DNA from: JARRRL01 sp037380725
GTDB taxonomy: Bacteria; Pseudomonadota; Gammaproteobacteria; Pseudomonadales; JANQJO01
Direction: 5' to 3'
Assembly: GCA_037380725.1 (NCBI GenBank)
Contig: JARRRL010000045.1
Span: 1 to 32,568, forward strand
DNA: 32,568 nt
Shown: piece after piece, positions 25,089-32,568 of the stretch
Position numbering within the stretch: position 1 is the stretch's first letter
How the letters are laid out: the number at the start of each line of letters is the position of its first letter
Notes under the pieces: generated by a model
Told to the model about the DNA's origin: nothing
Database searches by the model: none
The model's input: only the letters and a program-made list of their open reading frames with translations
Program-made: the position numbers and the translations under genes

Positions 25089-26089
25089 GTCGAGTCGACA
25101 GTATCGGTTTGGGAGCGGTATTGATTGGGTTCGTCATGGGTTTTGCTAACGGTCGGATATCGTAGAATGTGTTGTCAGCTAGAGGCCTATGGCCTGTAGG
25201 GAATGGGTTGTGCTGTAGTTTTTTTGTGCCTGAGTTCACTGTTTTAACCTTGACTCATCATCATGAGTGGTGAAAACAGGACTCATGCAGTCTAATGTGA
25301 ATGCTTTGATTGATCTATTGTGATGAATTTGCTGGAACCAATGATGATCAAGTGGGTCGCAGTAAAGCGATGATTGGTTCAGCGTCTAAAAATAGAACGA
25401 TTACCTCGGATGAGGCAGCGTGCGGTATGCTAGGAGATCGCTCATTTGGTGTCAAGTTGGAGTCTAAAAGATAAGAGTGCGCTTTTTATGGGCTGTTGTT
25501 GAAGAAATGAGCCGCACAAAATGATTAATTTTTAGCCATTTGAAATATAAATTATCTTCGGTTATTTTGACTGGAGCCATTTTGTATTTGTTTGATTGCT
25601 GTACATCAAAATAAGATCGCGTCACACAATTACTAAAAAGTGCAACTAAGGAGGAACGTTTGAACTAAAAAGATTCGTTTATTAGCCTAGAGTTAAATTG
25701 ATTAGGCGATAAAAAGATGAGACAAATGGCTTCCGATTGCGCGTGAGTGGTTGGACAAACTTTGAGTAGAACGGGGTTTGTCGAAAGTATTAACTGTACG
25801 CTGTTAGTGACTCACACGCATGGTGGTAGTGCTGCACTCGGTGGAAGGGAGCAGCGTTGGTAATCTTGCAAGCTTACGATTTGGATAATGGCCTTCAGTG
25901 CGCCGCCGCTTCTTGGTTTGGTTTTTAGCGTGTGTGCTGGATGCGCGCCGCAAGGAGTGTGGGAATCGTTGTGTGAGCAGGGCAAATACCGGTCTGATGT
26001 CGTGGCTATCTTTTGACGCTGACCGCCCCTTTGTTGGGGGGGTAATTGGCAGCGGGGTCGCGGCGGACCACAAATCATGGGGTTATTTT
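25089..26089. other. 1-kb region between btuB and the TetR gene without a convincing gene
   Basis: This divergent spacer is partly AT-rich (about 25480-25720). It contains the palindrome ACTCATCATCATGAGT (25255-25270), an imperfect hairpin at 25678-25710, and a perfect ribosome-binding sequence AAGGAGG (25648-25654) that is followed only by a two-codon frame. I looked on both strands for the B12-box of a cobalamin riboswitch and did not find it. Open frames at 25804-26108 (minus) and 25898-26089 (plus) show no protein-like composition. It may hold promoters for both flanking genes or the remains of a lost gene. Confidence 0.5.
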
Positions 26090-26821
26090 GTGGCACCGAA
26101 AAATTCAACTTATCATCATGGAGACCTTAAGAACGCGTTGGTTGAGACGGCGCTGAAAATGCTGGAAACGGAGTCGTTGGATTCGTTGTCTTTGCGAAAG
26201 CTGGCTCGTGAGGTTGGCGTGAGCCCTACGGCGGCTTACAATCACTTTGCGAACAAAGAGGACTTGTTGGCATCCGCAAAGTTGGTGGCGATCAGACGGT
26301 TTCAGCATTTTGTGGCGAATGTATTGGCCGCACGTGATGAGCCTGAAGAAAAAATTGAGGCGTTTGGTCTGGGGTATTTTAATTTTGCGAAGCAATTTCC
26401 TGCGTTGTTTGACATCATGCTCAACTGTCGTGTTGATGTGACGCGTGTTGTCGAGGAAGGCTTTGGTGCGGTGTTTTCGATTGAGAATCCACTGCGAGAA
26501 GCCATTCGCAGTGTGAGGGAGAAGCATCATCAACCTGCGCTTTCTGAGTATACGCTCTCCATTCTGCATCAGTACGCGTGGTCACTGACGCATGGAGTCG
26601 TTATTCATTATCGCTCAGGCAATTTCAAAGCGATGACGATGTGTAGATTGTGGCCGACTTCGTTGAGCTTTGATAATATTGACGATGCTATGATAATTTG
26701 CCGTTGGCACGCGAAATCCATTGTTAACACGGTGTTGACGGCGGAGGATGTGCAACCTATGGAACCCATCGAAGACTGGCTGGCTGAGCGGTCGGAGATG
26801 ATTCTTCGTGAAGCGAGTTAG
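26090..26821 (+). CDS. TetR/AcrR family transcriptional regulator
   Basis: The 243-residue repressor-type protein has an N-terminal DNA-binding domain: YHHGDLKNALVETALKMLE, then the helix-turn-helix LSLRKLAREVGVSPTAAYNHFANKEDLL (about residues 33-60). The ligand-binding half resembles the TetR C-terminal WHG type (VHQYAWSLTHGVVIHYRSG-like segment at about 160-180). The frame extends back to 25898, but the family begins just before YHHGD. GTG 26090, with GGGG seven bases upstream, is therefore taken as start. It faces away from btuB, and no candidate target operator was identified. A strong terminator follows, so it is monocistronic. The ligand is unknown. Confidence 0.85.
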   Translation: MAPKNSTYHHGDLKNALVETALKMLETESLDSLSLRKLAREVGVSPTAAYNHFANKEDLLASAKLVAIRRFQHFVANVLAARDEPEEKIEAFGLGYFNFAKQFPALFDIMLNCRVDVTRVVEEGFGAVFSIENPLREAIRSVREKHHQPALSEYTLSILHQYAWSLTHGVVIHYRSGNFKAMTMCRLWPTSLSFDNIDDAMIICRWHAKSIVNTVLTAEDVQPMEPIEDWLAERSEMILREAS

Positions 26822-26861
26822 GCTGATAAGCTAATCATTGTAACGAAGAAGAGAGGGAAGT

Positions 26862-26887
26862 AGGGTCGGTAAACCGACCCTTTTTTT
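26862..26887 (+). terminator. intrinsic terminator of the TetR gene
   Basis: GGGTCGG (26863-26869), a TAAA loop and CCGACCC (26874-26880) are followed at once by seven T's (26881-26887). This is a textbook factor-independent terminator, 41 bp after the TetR stop codon. Confidence 0.93.
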
Positions 26888-27079
26888 ATGCCTGTTTGTT
26901 GAGATGCCAGACCGCTCATGCGGTGACGCGCCGTGATCGTGCTGCGATATTGAAGCTGAATTCACGATCGTTTATGGTGTAGTGTAAGTGGTGTAAGTCG
27001 TATATATTATGGGGCGCTTGTGTGTGTTGTACTTGAGTTGTACTGACATGGATCTCCTGCCGTGACCGGAGCGATGGTA

Positions 27080-27634
27080 ATGAATGATGGGGTGCAGGAT
27101 TCGAATGATGGCCTGAAGAGTAAAACACAGCGTAAGCGATACATGAATTATGCTCAGGAGTTAGGTGAAGCCTTGTTGGCGCTTACCCCGGAACAGTTGA
27201 GCCAATTTCCCTTGGACGAACGCTTAGCGGATGCGTTGCAGGAAGCGACTCGGATACGAAGCCGCGAGGCCTTGCGTCGACAAAAGCAGTTCATTGGGAA
27301 ATTGATGCGAGACGCCGATTTAGAGATCATCGAGGCGAAACTGGAAGCGCTGAGTAATGCGCATCAAGCTGGAACGGCGGCATTCCGTGATTTGGAACAG
27401 CTTCGTGATCGTTTGGTGTTGGGTGGAAAAGCTGAAATTGGTGAGGTTATTGGCCGCTTTCCGGGTATAGACTCGCAGAAGCTACGTCAGCTGGTTAAAC
27501 GCGCTCAAAAGGAGTACGCCAGCTTGCGTGCGACCTCAGGGAGTGATGTTGCCGAGCAGCCCAAATCATCGGTAGGAGCTCGGCGGGCATTGTTTCGTTT
27601 TTTGAGAGACGCGCACACATCGGCACAGGCGTAA
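27080..27634 (+). CDS. yjgA: ribosome biogenesis factor YjgA/DarP (DUF615)
   Basis: The 184-residue basic, helical protein belongs to the DUF615 family, whose E. coli member associates with late 50S ribosomal precursors. The conserved opening SKTQRKRYMNYAQELGEALLALTPEQLSQFPL is at about residues 14-45. It is followed by EATRIRSREALRRQKQFIGKLMRD and the C-terminal LRQLVKRAQKEYA. Three starts are possible (GTG 27062, ATG 27074, ATG 27080). GGAG at 27068-27071 is eight bases before ATG 27080, which is preferred. It precedes ilvE by 55 bp and may share its transcript. The family is well conserved in gammaproteobacteria. Confidence 0.9.
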   Translation: MNDGVQDSNDGLKSKTQRKRYMNYAQELGEALLALTPEQLSQFPLDERLADALQEATRIRSREALRRQKQFIGKLMRDADLEIIEAKLEALSNAHQAGTAAFRDLEQLRDRLVLGGKAEIGEVIGRFPGIDSQKLRQLVKRAQKEYASLRATSGSDVAEQPKSSVGARRALFRFLRDAHTSAQA

Positions 27635-27689
27635 TATTTACGAATTTGCTATTGTTAGTACATTTTTTTGATTGGAGAAGGGAAGGTCT

Positions 27690-28695
27690 ATGGCCGCGTA
27701 TGGTTCGGTATTTATGCCCCAGATGGCGTTAGCGCGTTTCGATGGCGAATCGTGGGGTGAAGCGCAAATTGTGCCCGCAGACAAACTGACGCTGCATCCT
27801 GGCGCGCATGTGTTGCATTACGCGAGCACGTGCTTTGAGGGGCTGAAGGCTTTTCGACACGATGATGGATCGATCAAACTGTTCCGCATGGATCAGAATG
27901 TGGCGCGCTTGGCCCAAAGCAGTCGCTTGTTGATGTTGCCGGAGATTGATGCGGAGCAAGTGACGGATATGATTCGTCGAATTGTCGCGCAATACGCGGC
28001 GGATGTACCCGCGCCTCCTGGTTCCCTGTACATTCGTCCAACGCATATTGGTACTGAAGCGTGTATCGGTAAAGCGGCGTTACCCTCAACGCAGTCCATG
28101 CTGTATGTGTTGCTCTCACCGGTAGGTGACTATTTTGCAAGTGGCAGTCGCACCCTGCGTGTCTTATTGGAATCGCATCAAAGTCGCTGTGTGGCGCATA
28201 TGGGGCGGGTAAAAAGTGGTGGAAATTATGCCAGTGCCTTGCAACCCATTGTTCGCGCGCGTGCAGNNNNGTGCAGAAGTCCAGGCGGATCAAGTGCTGT
28301 TTTGTCCGGGTGGTGATGTGCAAGAAACGGGTGCTGCGAATTTCTTATTGATGGATGGCAACGAAATCATAACCAAGGCGCTTGACAGCACTTTTCTTCA
28401 TGGCATTACGCGTGATTCGATTTTGACCTTGGCGCGTGATCGAGGCATGACGATTTCGGAGCGTGCTTTATCCATTGATGAACTGCTGGAGCGATCTCGA
28501 AAACCCGGTACTGAGGCTGCTCTTTCTGGCACCGCTGCTGTGTTGGCGCCAGTGGGAACCTTGATTTACGAAGGTAATGAAATTACCGTTGGTTCAGGAC
28601 GAGAAGGACCGATGACAATAGGCTTGCGTGAAGCATTGAATTCGATTCAGTGGGGGCGCACCGAAGATCCATATGGGTGGGTTCAACCCTTGTGA
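27690..28695 (+). CDS. ilvE: branched-chain amino acid aminotransferase, interrupted by a 4-N assembly gap
   Basis: This PLP enzyme interconverts Leu, Ile and Val with their 2-oxo acids. The N-terminal half shows VLHYASTCFEGLKAF and SLYIRPTHIGTEACIG, with the Schiff-base lysine Lys175 in GRVKSGGNYASAL. The C-terminal half, in another frame, shows DQVLFCPGGDVQETGAANFLL and EAALSGTAAVLAPVG. The NNNN at 28267-28270 is flanked on both sides by GTGCAG. Merging the two copies (removing ten positions) gives VRARAEVQADQVLFCPGG without a shift, so the biological gene is almost certainly intact. ATG 27690 has GGGAAGG upstream. The long human/fungal-type (class II) BCAT pattern is favoured over D-alanine aminotransferase. 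It converges on trpA. Confidence 0.93.
28267..28270. other. assembly gap (NNNN) with duplicated GTGCAG flanks
   Basis: Four undetermined bases are bordered by GTGCAG at 28261-28266 and 28271-28276. Collapsing one copy plus the N's restores the ilvE frame, so this is most likely an unmerged contig overlap, not missing sequence. Confidence 0.85.
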
Positions 28696-28777
28696 TGGCG
28701 TCCCCCACGGGAATTAGAGTATTGATTTGTCATTTTTGTTCTGAAACTGCAAATGAAAGATTGTGAGAGCGTGTTGC

Positions 28778-29560
28778 TTAAAAGGCTTGGTGCTGCGCAC
28801 GCTCCAACAAGGCTTGCATTTTTTCTCCTGCCGTGACACTGCCTTCGTCGCGCTGCCACTCGATGTATTGCGAGCACAGTGCGGCGACTTCCGCTTTTCC
28901 CGACAATGCTTTCAAATCGTGCTCGTCTCGCACGCCAAAGCCGACAGCGAGCGGTAAAGTGGTGTGCTGACGGATGCGTTCTAAATACGCGTCAAAAGCC
29001 TCACCCCATTTGGTGCGCGCGCCCGTGACGCCAAGGCGCGAGACTACGTACAACATGCCCCGGGCGCTGCGACAAATGCGCGTGAGGCGTTCGGAGTCGG
29101 TGTTGGGGGTTACCATTAAAATGGGGGCCAGATTCAGACGATCCAGCAGGGGCATATGTGGTTCGATTTCTTCGACGGGTAAATCGGGGATGATCGTGCC
29201 TTGGATCCCTGCTTCGGCGGCATCGCGGAATAACGCTTCGAGGCCGTATCGATACAATGGGTTCAAGTAACTCATAAGAATAAACGTGACGTTGGGGTGT
29301 TGTTGCGAAACGCGCTTGGCCAGATCTAAGGCAGCTTGGACGCTCCCGCCGGTTTTTAATGCTTCGTAGCACGCGTTGACCAGTGTGTGCCCATCGGCGA
29401 TGGGGTCACTAAAAGGGACTTGCAGTTCGATGAGGCGAACACCGGCTTTGACGAGACCCGCAATGGCGATTTCATTTTCCGCTAGGCTGGGGTAAGCGAC
29501 CACAGCATGGGACATTACTTGCAATTTGGCGTGTTGTTTTGGAAATTTTTTTGGAAACAT
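28778..29560 (-). CDS. trpA: tryptophan synthase alpha subunit, divergent
   Basis: The 260-residue TIM-barrel subunit cleaves indole-glycerol phosphate and channels indole to TrpB. The catalytic acids are visible as Glu45 (IELQVPFSDP) and Asp56 (IADGHTL). The loop-6 region VVSRLGVTGAR is at about 174-183, with the phosphate-site glycine in AVGFGV at about 207-209. Two parts are unusual. The common Y-x-T-A-G-D-P near the N-terminus is reduced to VAYPSL. The second phosphate-binding segment, usually A-I-x-G-S-A, reads KAEVAALCSQ (222-231). The gene starts 22 bp after trpB on the same message and converges on ilvE. Function is likely but weaker substrate binding is possible. Confidence 0.88.
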   Translation of the reverse strand: MFPKKFPKQHAKLQVMSHAVVAYPSLAENEIAIAGLVKAGVRLIELQVPFSDPIADGHTLVNACYEALKTGGSVQAALDLAKRVSQQHPNVTFILMSYLNPLYRYGLEALFRDAAEAGIQGTIIPDLPVEEIEPHMPLLDRLNLAPILMVTPNTDSERLTRICRSARGMLYVVSRLGVTGARTKWGEAFDAYLERIRQHTTLPLAVGFGVRDEHDLKALSGKAEVAALCSQYIEWQRDEGSVTAGEKMQALLERAQHQAF

Positions 29561-29582
29561 GGCGTTTACCGCTCCCTTTATC

Positions 29583-30866
29583 TCACTTTGAGTCGTCGTT
29601 GGTCGCTGTGTCGGTCATCAGTTGCTGACTGCGTGTGGCTTCACGTTGTAAAAATGCGGCCCATTCGGGTTGTGGAAACGCGCGCGCGATATTAAAAATA
29701 TCTTTATCGCCGCGTCCGCTGAGATTTATTACGATGTGTTGATCAGGGCGTAGTTGTGCGGCGCGTTTGAAGCCACCGGCTAAGCCATGGGAAGATTCTA
29801 ATGCGGGAATAATGCCTTCGGTCTTCATCAAGCGTTGAAACGCTTCGGTGACTTCTAAGTCTGAAGCGCGCGCGGGGATGACGCGACCGATTTCACTGAG
29901 GTGGGCGAGAATGGGGGATACACCAACGTAATCCAAACCGGCGGCGATGGAATGCGTGTCACCCAGTTGACCATCGTGATTTTGTAGAAAGAGCGTTTTG
30001 TAACCTTGTGCGATGCCAGGCTCTCCGGTATTGGGCATCAGTCGCACGGAGTGAGCGCCGGGCTCGGTGCCGAAGCCTCCGGCTTCAACGCCAACGAGCG
30101 ACACCGATTCGTCTTCAAGGAAAGCGGCAAAGGCGCCCATGGCGTTTGAGCCGCCGCCCACGCAGGCCACGACTTCGTCCGGTAATTGTCCCGTTTCAGC
30201 CAAACACTGCGTGCGTATTTCTTTTGAAATAACCGATTGAAAGTATGTGACCAGTTCGGGAAATGGCGCGGGGCCACACGCGGTGCCCAGGACATAGTGT
30301 GTGGTTTCCACGGAGGCGGCCCAATCCCGCAGGGCTTCGTCTAAAGCTTCTTTTAGCGTGCGTGCTCCAGTAGTGACGCTGACCACATTCGCGCCGAGTT
30401 GTCGCATCCAAAACACGTTGGAGTACTGCCGCTCGATGTCGTCCGCACCCATGTAAATGGTGGCTTCAAGACCCAAGCGTGCGGCCATGATGGCGGTGGC
30501 CAGTCCGTGCTGACCCGCACCGGTTTCCGCAATGACGCGCTTTTTCCCCATGCGTTGAACCAGTAGCCCTTGCCCCAGTACGTTGTTTATTTTGTGAGCG
30601 CCGGAATGATTCAGATCTTCACGCTTGAGCCATATTTTAGCGCCGCCTATCTCCTTGGAAAGTCGATGTAATGGCGTGAGTGGGGTAGGGCGACCACTGA
30701 AGGCTTGTGTCAAGGTGAGGTATTCGTTCCAAAAGGACTCATCTGTACGGCAGGCTTCGAAGAGGGTTTCCAGTTCTGTGAGTGCCGGAAGTAGAATTTC
30801 GGGGACAAAACGTCCTCCGTACTGGCCGAAGTAGCCTTTGTCGCTTTTTACGCGATTGTCTAACAT
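29583..30866 (-). CDS. trpB: tryptophan synthase beta subunit
   Basis: The 427-residue PLP enzyme joins indole and serine to make tryptophan. It shows FGQYGGRFVPE near the start, the PLP lysine Lys92 in LNHSGAHKINN, AETGAGQHGLATA with the catalytic glutamate, and the phosphate-binding CVGGGSNAMG. It ends with the serine/PLP-pyridine contact region LSGRGDKDI. This is a classical TrpB1. GGGAGG lies immediately before the ATG at 30864-30866, so initiation should be strong. The C-terminal 20 residues are a polar extension of no clear role. It is first in the trpBA unit, with its own promoter at 30911-30939; no trpF or trpC is adjacent. Confidence 0.96.
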   Translation of the reverse strand: MLDNRVKSDKGYFGQYGGRFVPEILLPALTELETLFEACRTDESFWNEYLTLTQAFSGRPTPLTPLHRLSKEIGGAKIWLKREDLNHSGAHKINNVLGQGLLVQRMGKKRVIAETGAGQHGLATAIMAARLGLEATIYMGADDIERQYSNVFWMRQLGANVVSVTTGARTLKEALDEALRDWAASVETTHYVLGTACGPAPFPELVTYFQSVISKEIRTQCLAETGQLPDEVVACVGGGSNAMGAFAAFLEDESVSLVGVEAGGFGTEPGAHSVRLMPNTGEPGIAQGYKTLFLQNHDGQLGDTHSIAAGLDYVGVSPILAHLSEIGRVIPARASDLEVTEAFQRLMKTEGIIPALESSHGLAGGFKRAAQLRPDQHIVINLSGRGDKDIFNIARAFPQPEWAAFLQREATRSQQLMTDTATNDDSK

Positions 30867-30910
30867 GTAACCTCCCGTAAAACGGTAACTGTATCAAGTG
30901 GCTAGAGCGT

Positions 30911-30939
30911 TTTATACCCGTGTGCGGTTCCGTGAACAA
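30911..30939 (-). promoter_or_regulatory. probable sigma-70 promoter of trpBA
   Basis: On the minus strand TTGTTC (30939-30934) and TATAAA (30916-30911) are separated by 17 bases. The -10 is good and the -35 is moderate. Transcription would begin near 30904, about 38 bases before the trpB start. No TrpR operator (ACTAGT-type palindrome) overlaps it. Confidence 0.55.
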
Positions 30940-30968
30940 CATGTGGTGTGTGATAAACTGCCCAGAGC

Positions 30969-31005
30969 CCATAGAATTAACTAAACGGTTTAGTTAATTC
31001 TATGG
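30969..31005. repeat. 37-bp near-continuous perfect inverted repeat
   Basis: The arms CCATAGAATTAACTAAAC (30969-30986) and its exact reverse complement (30988-31005) are separated by a single G. It includes the stop codon and last nine or so codons of the YbhN-like gene and lies 103 bp before trpB. No T run follows on the minus strand. It may act as a terminator-like or mRNA-end structure, or be a protein-binding palindrome. Confidence 0.9.
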
Positions 31006-31981
31006 CATTAGGTTTGAGGGTGCAAGTTTGGGGTGGTTTTTGACCGATCTGACGGTAAGGCCACTCAAAAATGATGACAGCTAACAGGCCGATAATGATT
31101 GAAAACCACAACGTTGAAAGACGAATACCGATTGCGGCAAGTACCGCCATATCAATACTGATGTCGTTGGCGGAAAGCACTCCAATAAGAGTCGCTTCGG
31201 TTGAGCCAATTCCGCCTGGCATCAGGGAAGCAGCGCCCGCCAGTAGCGCAATGGGGTAAATGGATATCGAGATAAAAAAGGGAATATCCAATTGCAACTG
31301 ATTCAGTAGGTAAACAAACGACAGGGCGCAGAGACTCCAGGCGCTAATGCCAAGAAAAAATGAGACAAAAACATCGAGCGGATTTGCCCAGAGACGGCAT
31401 CCCACCAGTCCATCGCGCAGCGTTTGAATCAATTTTGATAATCGTTTTGTGTTTATAATACGTAAGTAAGCGATCAGTCGATTGAGAGGATAGGGATTTA
31501 AAGAGACAGCAATGATGGTAGCCAAACACAACAAGACAAAACCAAAAACGATAGCGAACAAGAAAACATCGAATTGGTTGACGCACAAGACGGCCAGAAA
31601 CAGCACTGCGAACAGGTCGAAAGCCCGTTCGTATACGAACGCTGACAAAGTTCGAGCGGGCGTAATGCCCATCGGTGATAAATAGCGGATGCGAATTAAT
31701 TCGCCCACTTTTCCAGGTGTTGCAGTAAATGCAAACCCCGCCAGATAGGCGAGAAAACTTTTGGCAGGCGCTGGGCTGTGTCCGGCGCGAACAAGCAGCC
31801 ACTGCCAGCGTGCGAATCGAATCAGATGGCTCAACATCGTCAACATGATGGTCATTGGTAAGATCGACCACACGCTTAACATGCCTGAAAAAACATGCTG
31901 TTTTGCATCAACCCAAATCAAGGCAGACAGGTAGAACAGCGTGATCAATCCAAAGCCCAAGAGACTGGGTTTTAATTTCAT
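30977..31981 (-). CDS. YbhN-like membrane protein (lysylphosphatidylglycerol synthase/flippase-like TM domain)
   Basis: The 334-residue inner-membrane protein has about eight spans and the UPF0104/LPG_synthase_TM pattern. That pattern comprises ARWQWLLVRAG, the block FAFTATPGKVGELIRIRYL at about 88-106, LSAFVYERAFDL at about 117-128, and the late PGGIGSTEATLIGVL (about 254-268) with its conserved glutamate. Related proteins flip or modify lipid-linked substrates, but no soluble aminoacyl-transferase domain is present, so MprF activity is excluded. It begins 9 bp after gtrA, so the two are probably cotranscribed. The substrate is unknown. A perfect inverted repeat spans its stop codon. Confidence 0.8.
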   Translation of the reverse strand: MKLKPSLLGFGLITLFYLSALIWVDAKQHVFSGMLSVWSILPMTIMLTMLSHLIRFARWQWLLVRAGHSPAPAKSFLAYLAGFAFTATPGKVGELIRIRYLSPMGITPARTLSAFVYERAFDLFAVLFLAVLCVNQFDVFLFAIVFGFVLLCLATIIAVSLNPYPLNRLIAYLRIINTKRLSKLIQTLRDGLVGCRLWANPLDVFVSFFLGISAWSLCALSFVYLLNQLQLDIPFFISISIYPIALLAGAASLMPGGIGSTEATLIGVLSANDISIDMAVLAAIGIRLSTLWFSIIIGLLAVIIFEWPYRQIGQKPPQTCTLKPNAIELTKPFS

Positions 31982-31990
31982 TTTTGGTGC

Positions 31991-32392
31991 CTATCGAAAA
32001 GAAAAATATTTGTGCCCCAAATAACTGGTAAACACGGGCGCGGCAATGCCAATTGCGTGTGCCAGCTCGTTTGGATAAGCGTGAAAATGTATTTTGGGAA
32101 AAAAATAGTATGCCAGTCCCATGCTGATGATCCACGTTTGCGCAATGGCAAAGAGGTTAATCAAAGCGAAGTAGATGGCGGAGTGATGCCACGGCTGTTG
32201 ACTTTCCGTAAAGACGAAGATTTTGGCTAGAATAAACGCGGTAATCATGCCGGTGATGTAGGCCACCACGATGGCGAATGAGAAATCAAGCCACTGATTG
32301 TAGAATATGCGACTACTAAAATTAACCAGCGCGGCAAGTCCCCCCGTCATCAGAAACAGTAGAAATTGTTTTGATTTGAACGGCTGGATCAT
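31991..32392 (-). CDS. GtrA family membrane protein
   Basis: The 133-residue protein has four predicted spans and the GtrA/DPMS pattern: FLLFLMTGGLAALVNFSSRI at the start, then AYITGMITAFILAKIFVF with the conserved lysine/phenylalanine region, and a C-terminal TSYLGHKYFSF. GtrA proteins are thought to help move polyprenyl-phosphate-linked sugars across the inner membrane for glycan decoration. The start ATG overlaps the stop of the upstream oxidoreductase (ATGA), and the flippase-like gene follows 9 bp later, so the three form one unit. Which sugar or lipid is handled cannot be told. Confidence 0.85.
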   Translation of the reverse strand: MIQPFKSKQFLLFLMTGGLAALVNFSSRIFYNQWLDFSFAIVVAYITGMITAFILAKIFVFTESQQPWHHSAIYFALINLFAIAQTWIISMGLAYYFFPKIHFHAYPNELAHAIGIAAPVFTSYLGHKYFSFR

Positions 32393-32568
32393 GCCGTCGC
32401 GTCCTGAGCCAGTTTTCGACCGAAATCAATACTTTCCGAAATGCCGCGATCTTCCGGGTAGTAGTAAGACGTGTCAGCGACCCACAGTCCTTTGATGGGC
32501 AGAGCTGTAGGCGGGAGTTTGTTTAAAAAGCCAGGTTCACAAATGGGTTGCGCGTAACGGTAACGACT
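32389..32568 (-). CDS. FAD/NAD(P)-dependent oxidoreductase, C-terminal end (5' part outside window)
   Basis: The last 59 residues run from the window edge to TGA at 32389-32391. The segment RYAQPICEPGFL is followed by LPIKGLWVADTSYYYPEDRGISESIDFGRKLA. It has the form of the C-terminal FAD-contacting part of amine-oxidase/protoporphyrinogen-oxidase-like flavoproteins (G-L-x-x-A-D followed by a helix starting near the flavin). Such proteins often stand beside GtrA and glycosyltransferase genes. The start, the Rossmann motif and the substrate class are not visible, so only the superfamily is claimed. Confidence 0.7.
   Translation of the reverse strand, partial: SRYRYAQPICEPGFLNKLPPTALPIKGLWVADTSYYYPEDRGISESIDFGRKLAQDATA

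Noticed and set aside
25089..25900. Cobalamin riboswitch upstream of btuB
   Set aside because: Expected from the operon, but neither strand shows the GCCACTG B12-box or its companion segments. A GGTGAAAACAGGA stretch on the plus strand (about 25269) points the wrong way and lacks the rest.
25804..26108. Two minus-strand frames opposite the TetR start region
   Set aside because: Pro/His-rich, without recognisable pattern or ribosome site; most likely chance frames.
30969..31005. TrpR operator upstream of trpBA
   Set aside because: The palindrome contains TTAACTA pieces but not the ACTAGT...ACTAGT arrangement, and it lies outside the predicted promoter.
30969..31005. Intrinsic terminator of the YbhN-like gene
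   Set aside because: The stem is long but AT-rich, and no T run follows on the minus strand.
1..32568. CRISPR arrays, tRNA or rRNA genes, insertion sequences, phage genes
   Set aside because: I saw no regularly spaced direct repeats, tRNA-like cloverleaf ends, transposase motifs or integrase motifs by eye; a covariance or repeat search was not possible.

Overview
The window reads as a chromosomal segment of a gammaproteobacterium with moderate GC. The marker gene orders are ygfZ / sdhE-ygfX (divergent), nadB / rpoE-rseA-rseB-rseC-mucD (divergent), and trpBA. Four N's inside ilvE show that this is a draft or metagenome-derived assembly. The species cannot be named from this sequence. A complete DAB-type inorganic-carbon uptake operon suggests either a chemolithoautotroph or one of the heterotrophs that use DAB for CO2 supply. 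No RuBisCO or carboxysome gene is present to decide between them.

Layout. 1-174: 3' end of ung. 201-4847: an HDOD protein, the folate-binding Fe-S protein YgfZ, the SdhE/YgfX pair and L-aspartate oxidase NadB. 5271-10496: the envelope-stress sigma-E operon rpoE-rseA-rseB-rseC-mucD, preceded by a recognisable autoregulatory sigma-E promoter and followed by a hairpin. 10640-17908 (minus strand): sulP, dabA, dabB and a second antiporter-like membrane subunit, packed as one operon. This is the most interesting part. It pairs a SulP anion-transporter gene with a three-gene DAB locus. The third subunit has lost the TM7-8 signature of the family, and sulP is broken by what looks like a small internal deletion. 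18173-19987: a putative exported protein and an APP1-type phosphatase. 20258-25088 (minus): a btuB-btuC-btuD-btuF corrinoid uptake operon whose receptor has no recognisable signal peptide. 25089-26089: about 1 kb without a convincing gene. 26090-28695 (plus): a TetR regulator with a strong terminator, the ribosome-biogenesis factor YjgA/DarP, and ilvE, interrupted only by a scaffold gap that can be closed in silico. 28778-30866 (minus): trpB-trpA with its own promoter and a divergent TrpA. 30977-32568 (minus): a YbhN-like flippase-domain protein, a GtrA protein and the 3' end of an FAD oxidoreductase, likely a cell-envelope glycan or lipid cluster.

How they work together. The sigma-E block senses envelope damage and makes the periplasmic protease MucD. 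The DAB operon would hydrate CO2 to trapped bicarbonate, driven by an ion gradient, with SulP as a possible second bicarbonate route. The btu genes bring in cobalamin across both membranes. The remaining genes are housekeeping metabolism: NAD, tryptophan, branched-chain amino acids, succinate dehydrogenase flavinylation and Fe-S repair.
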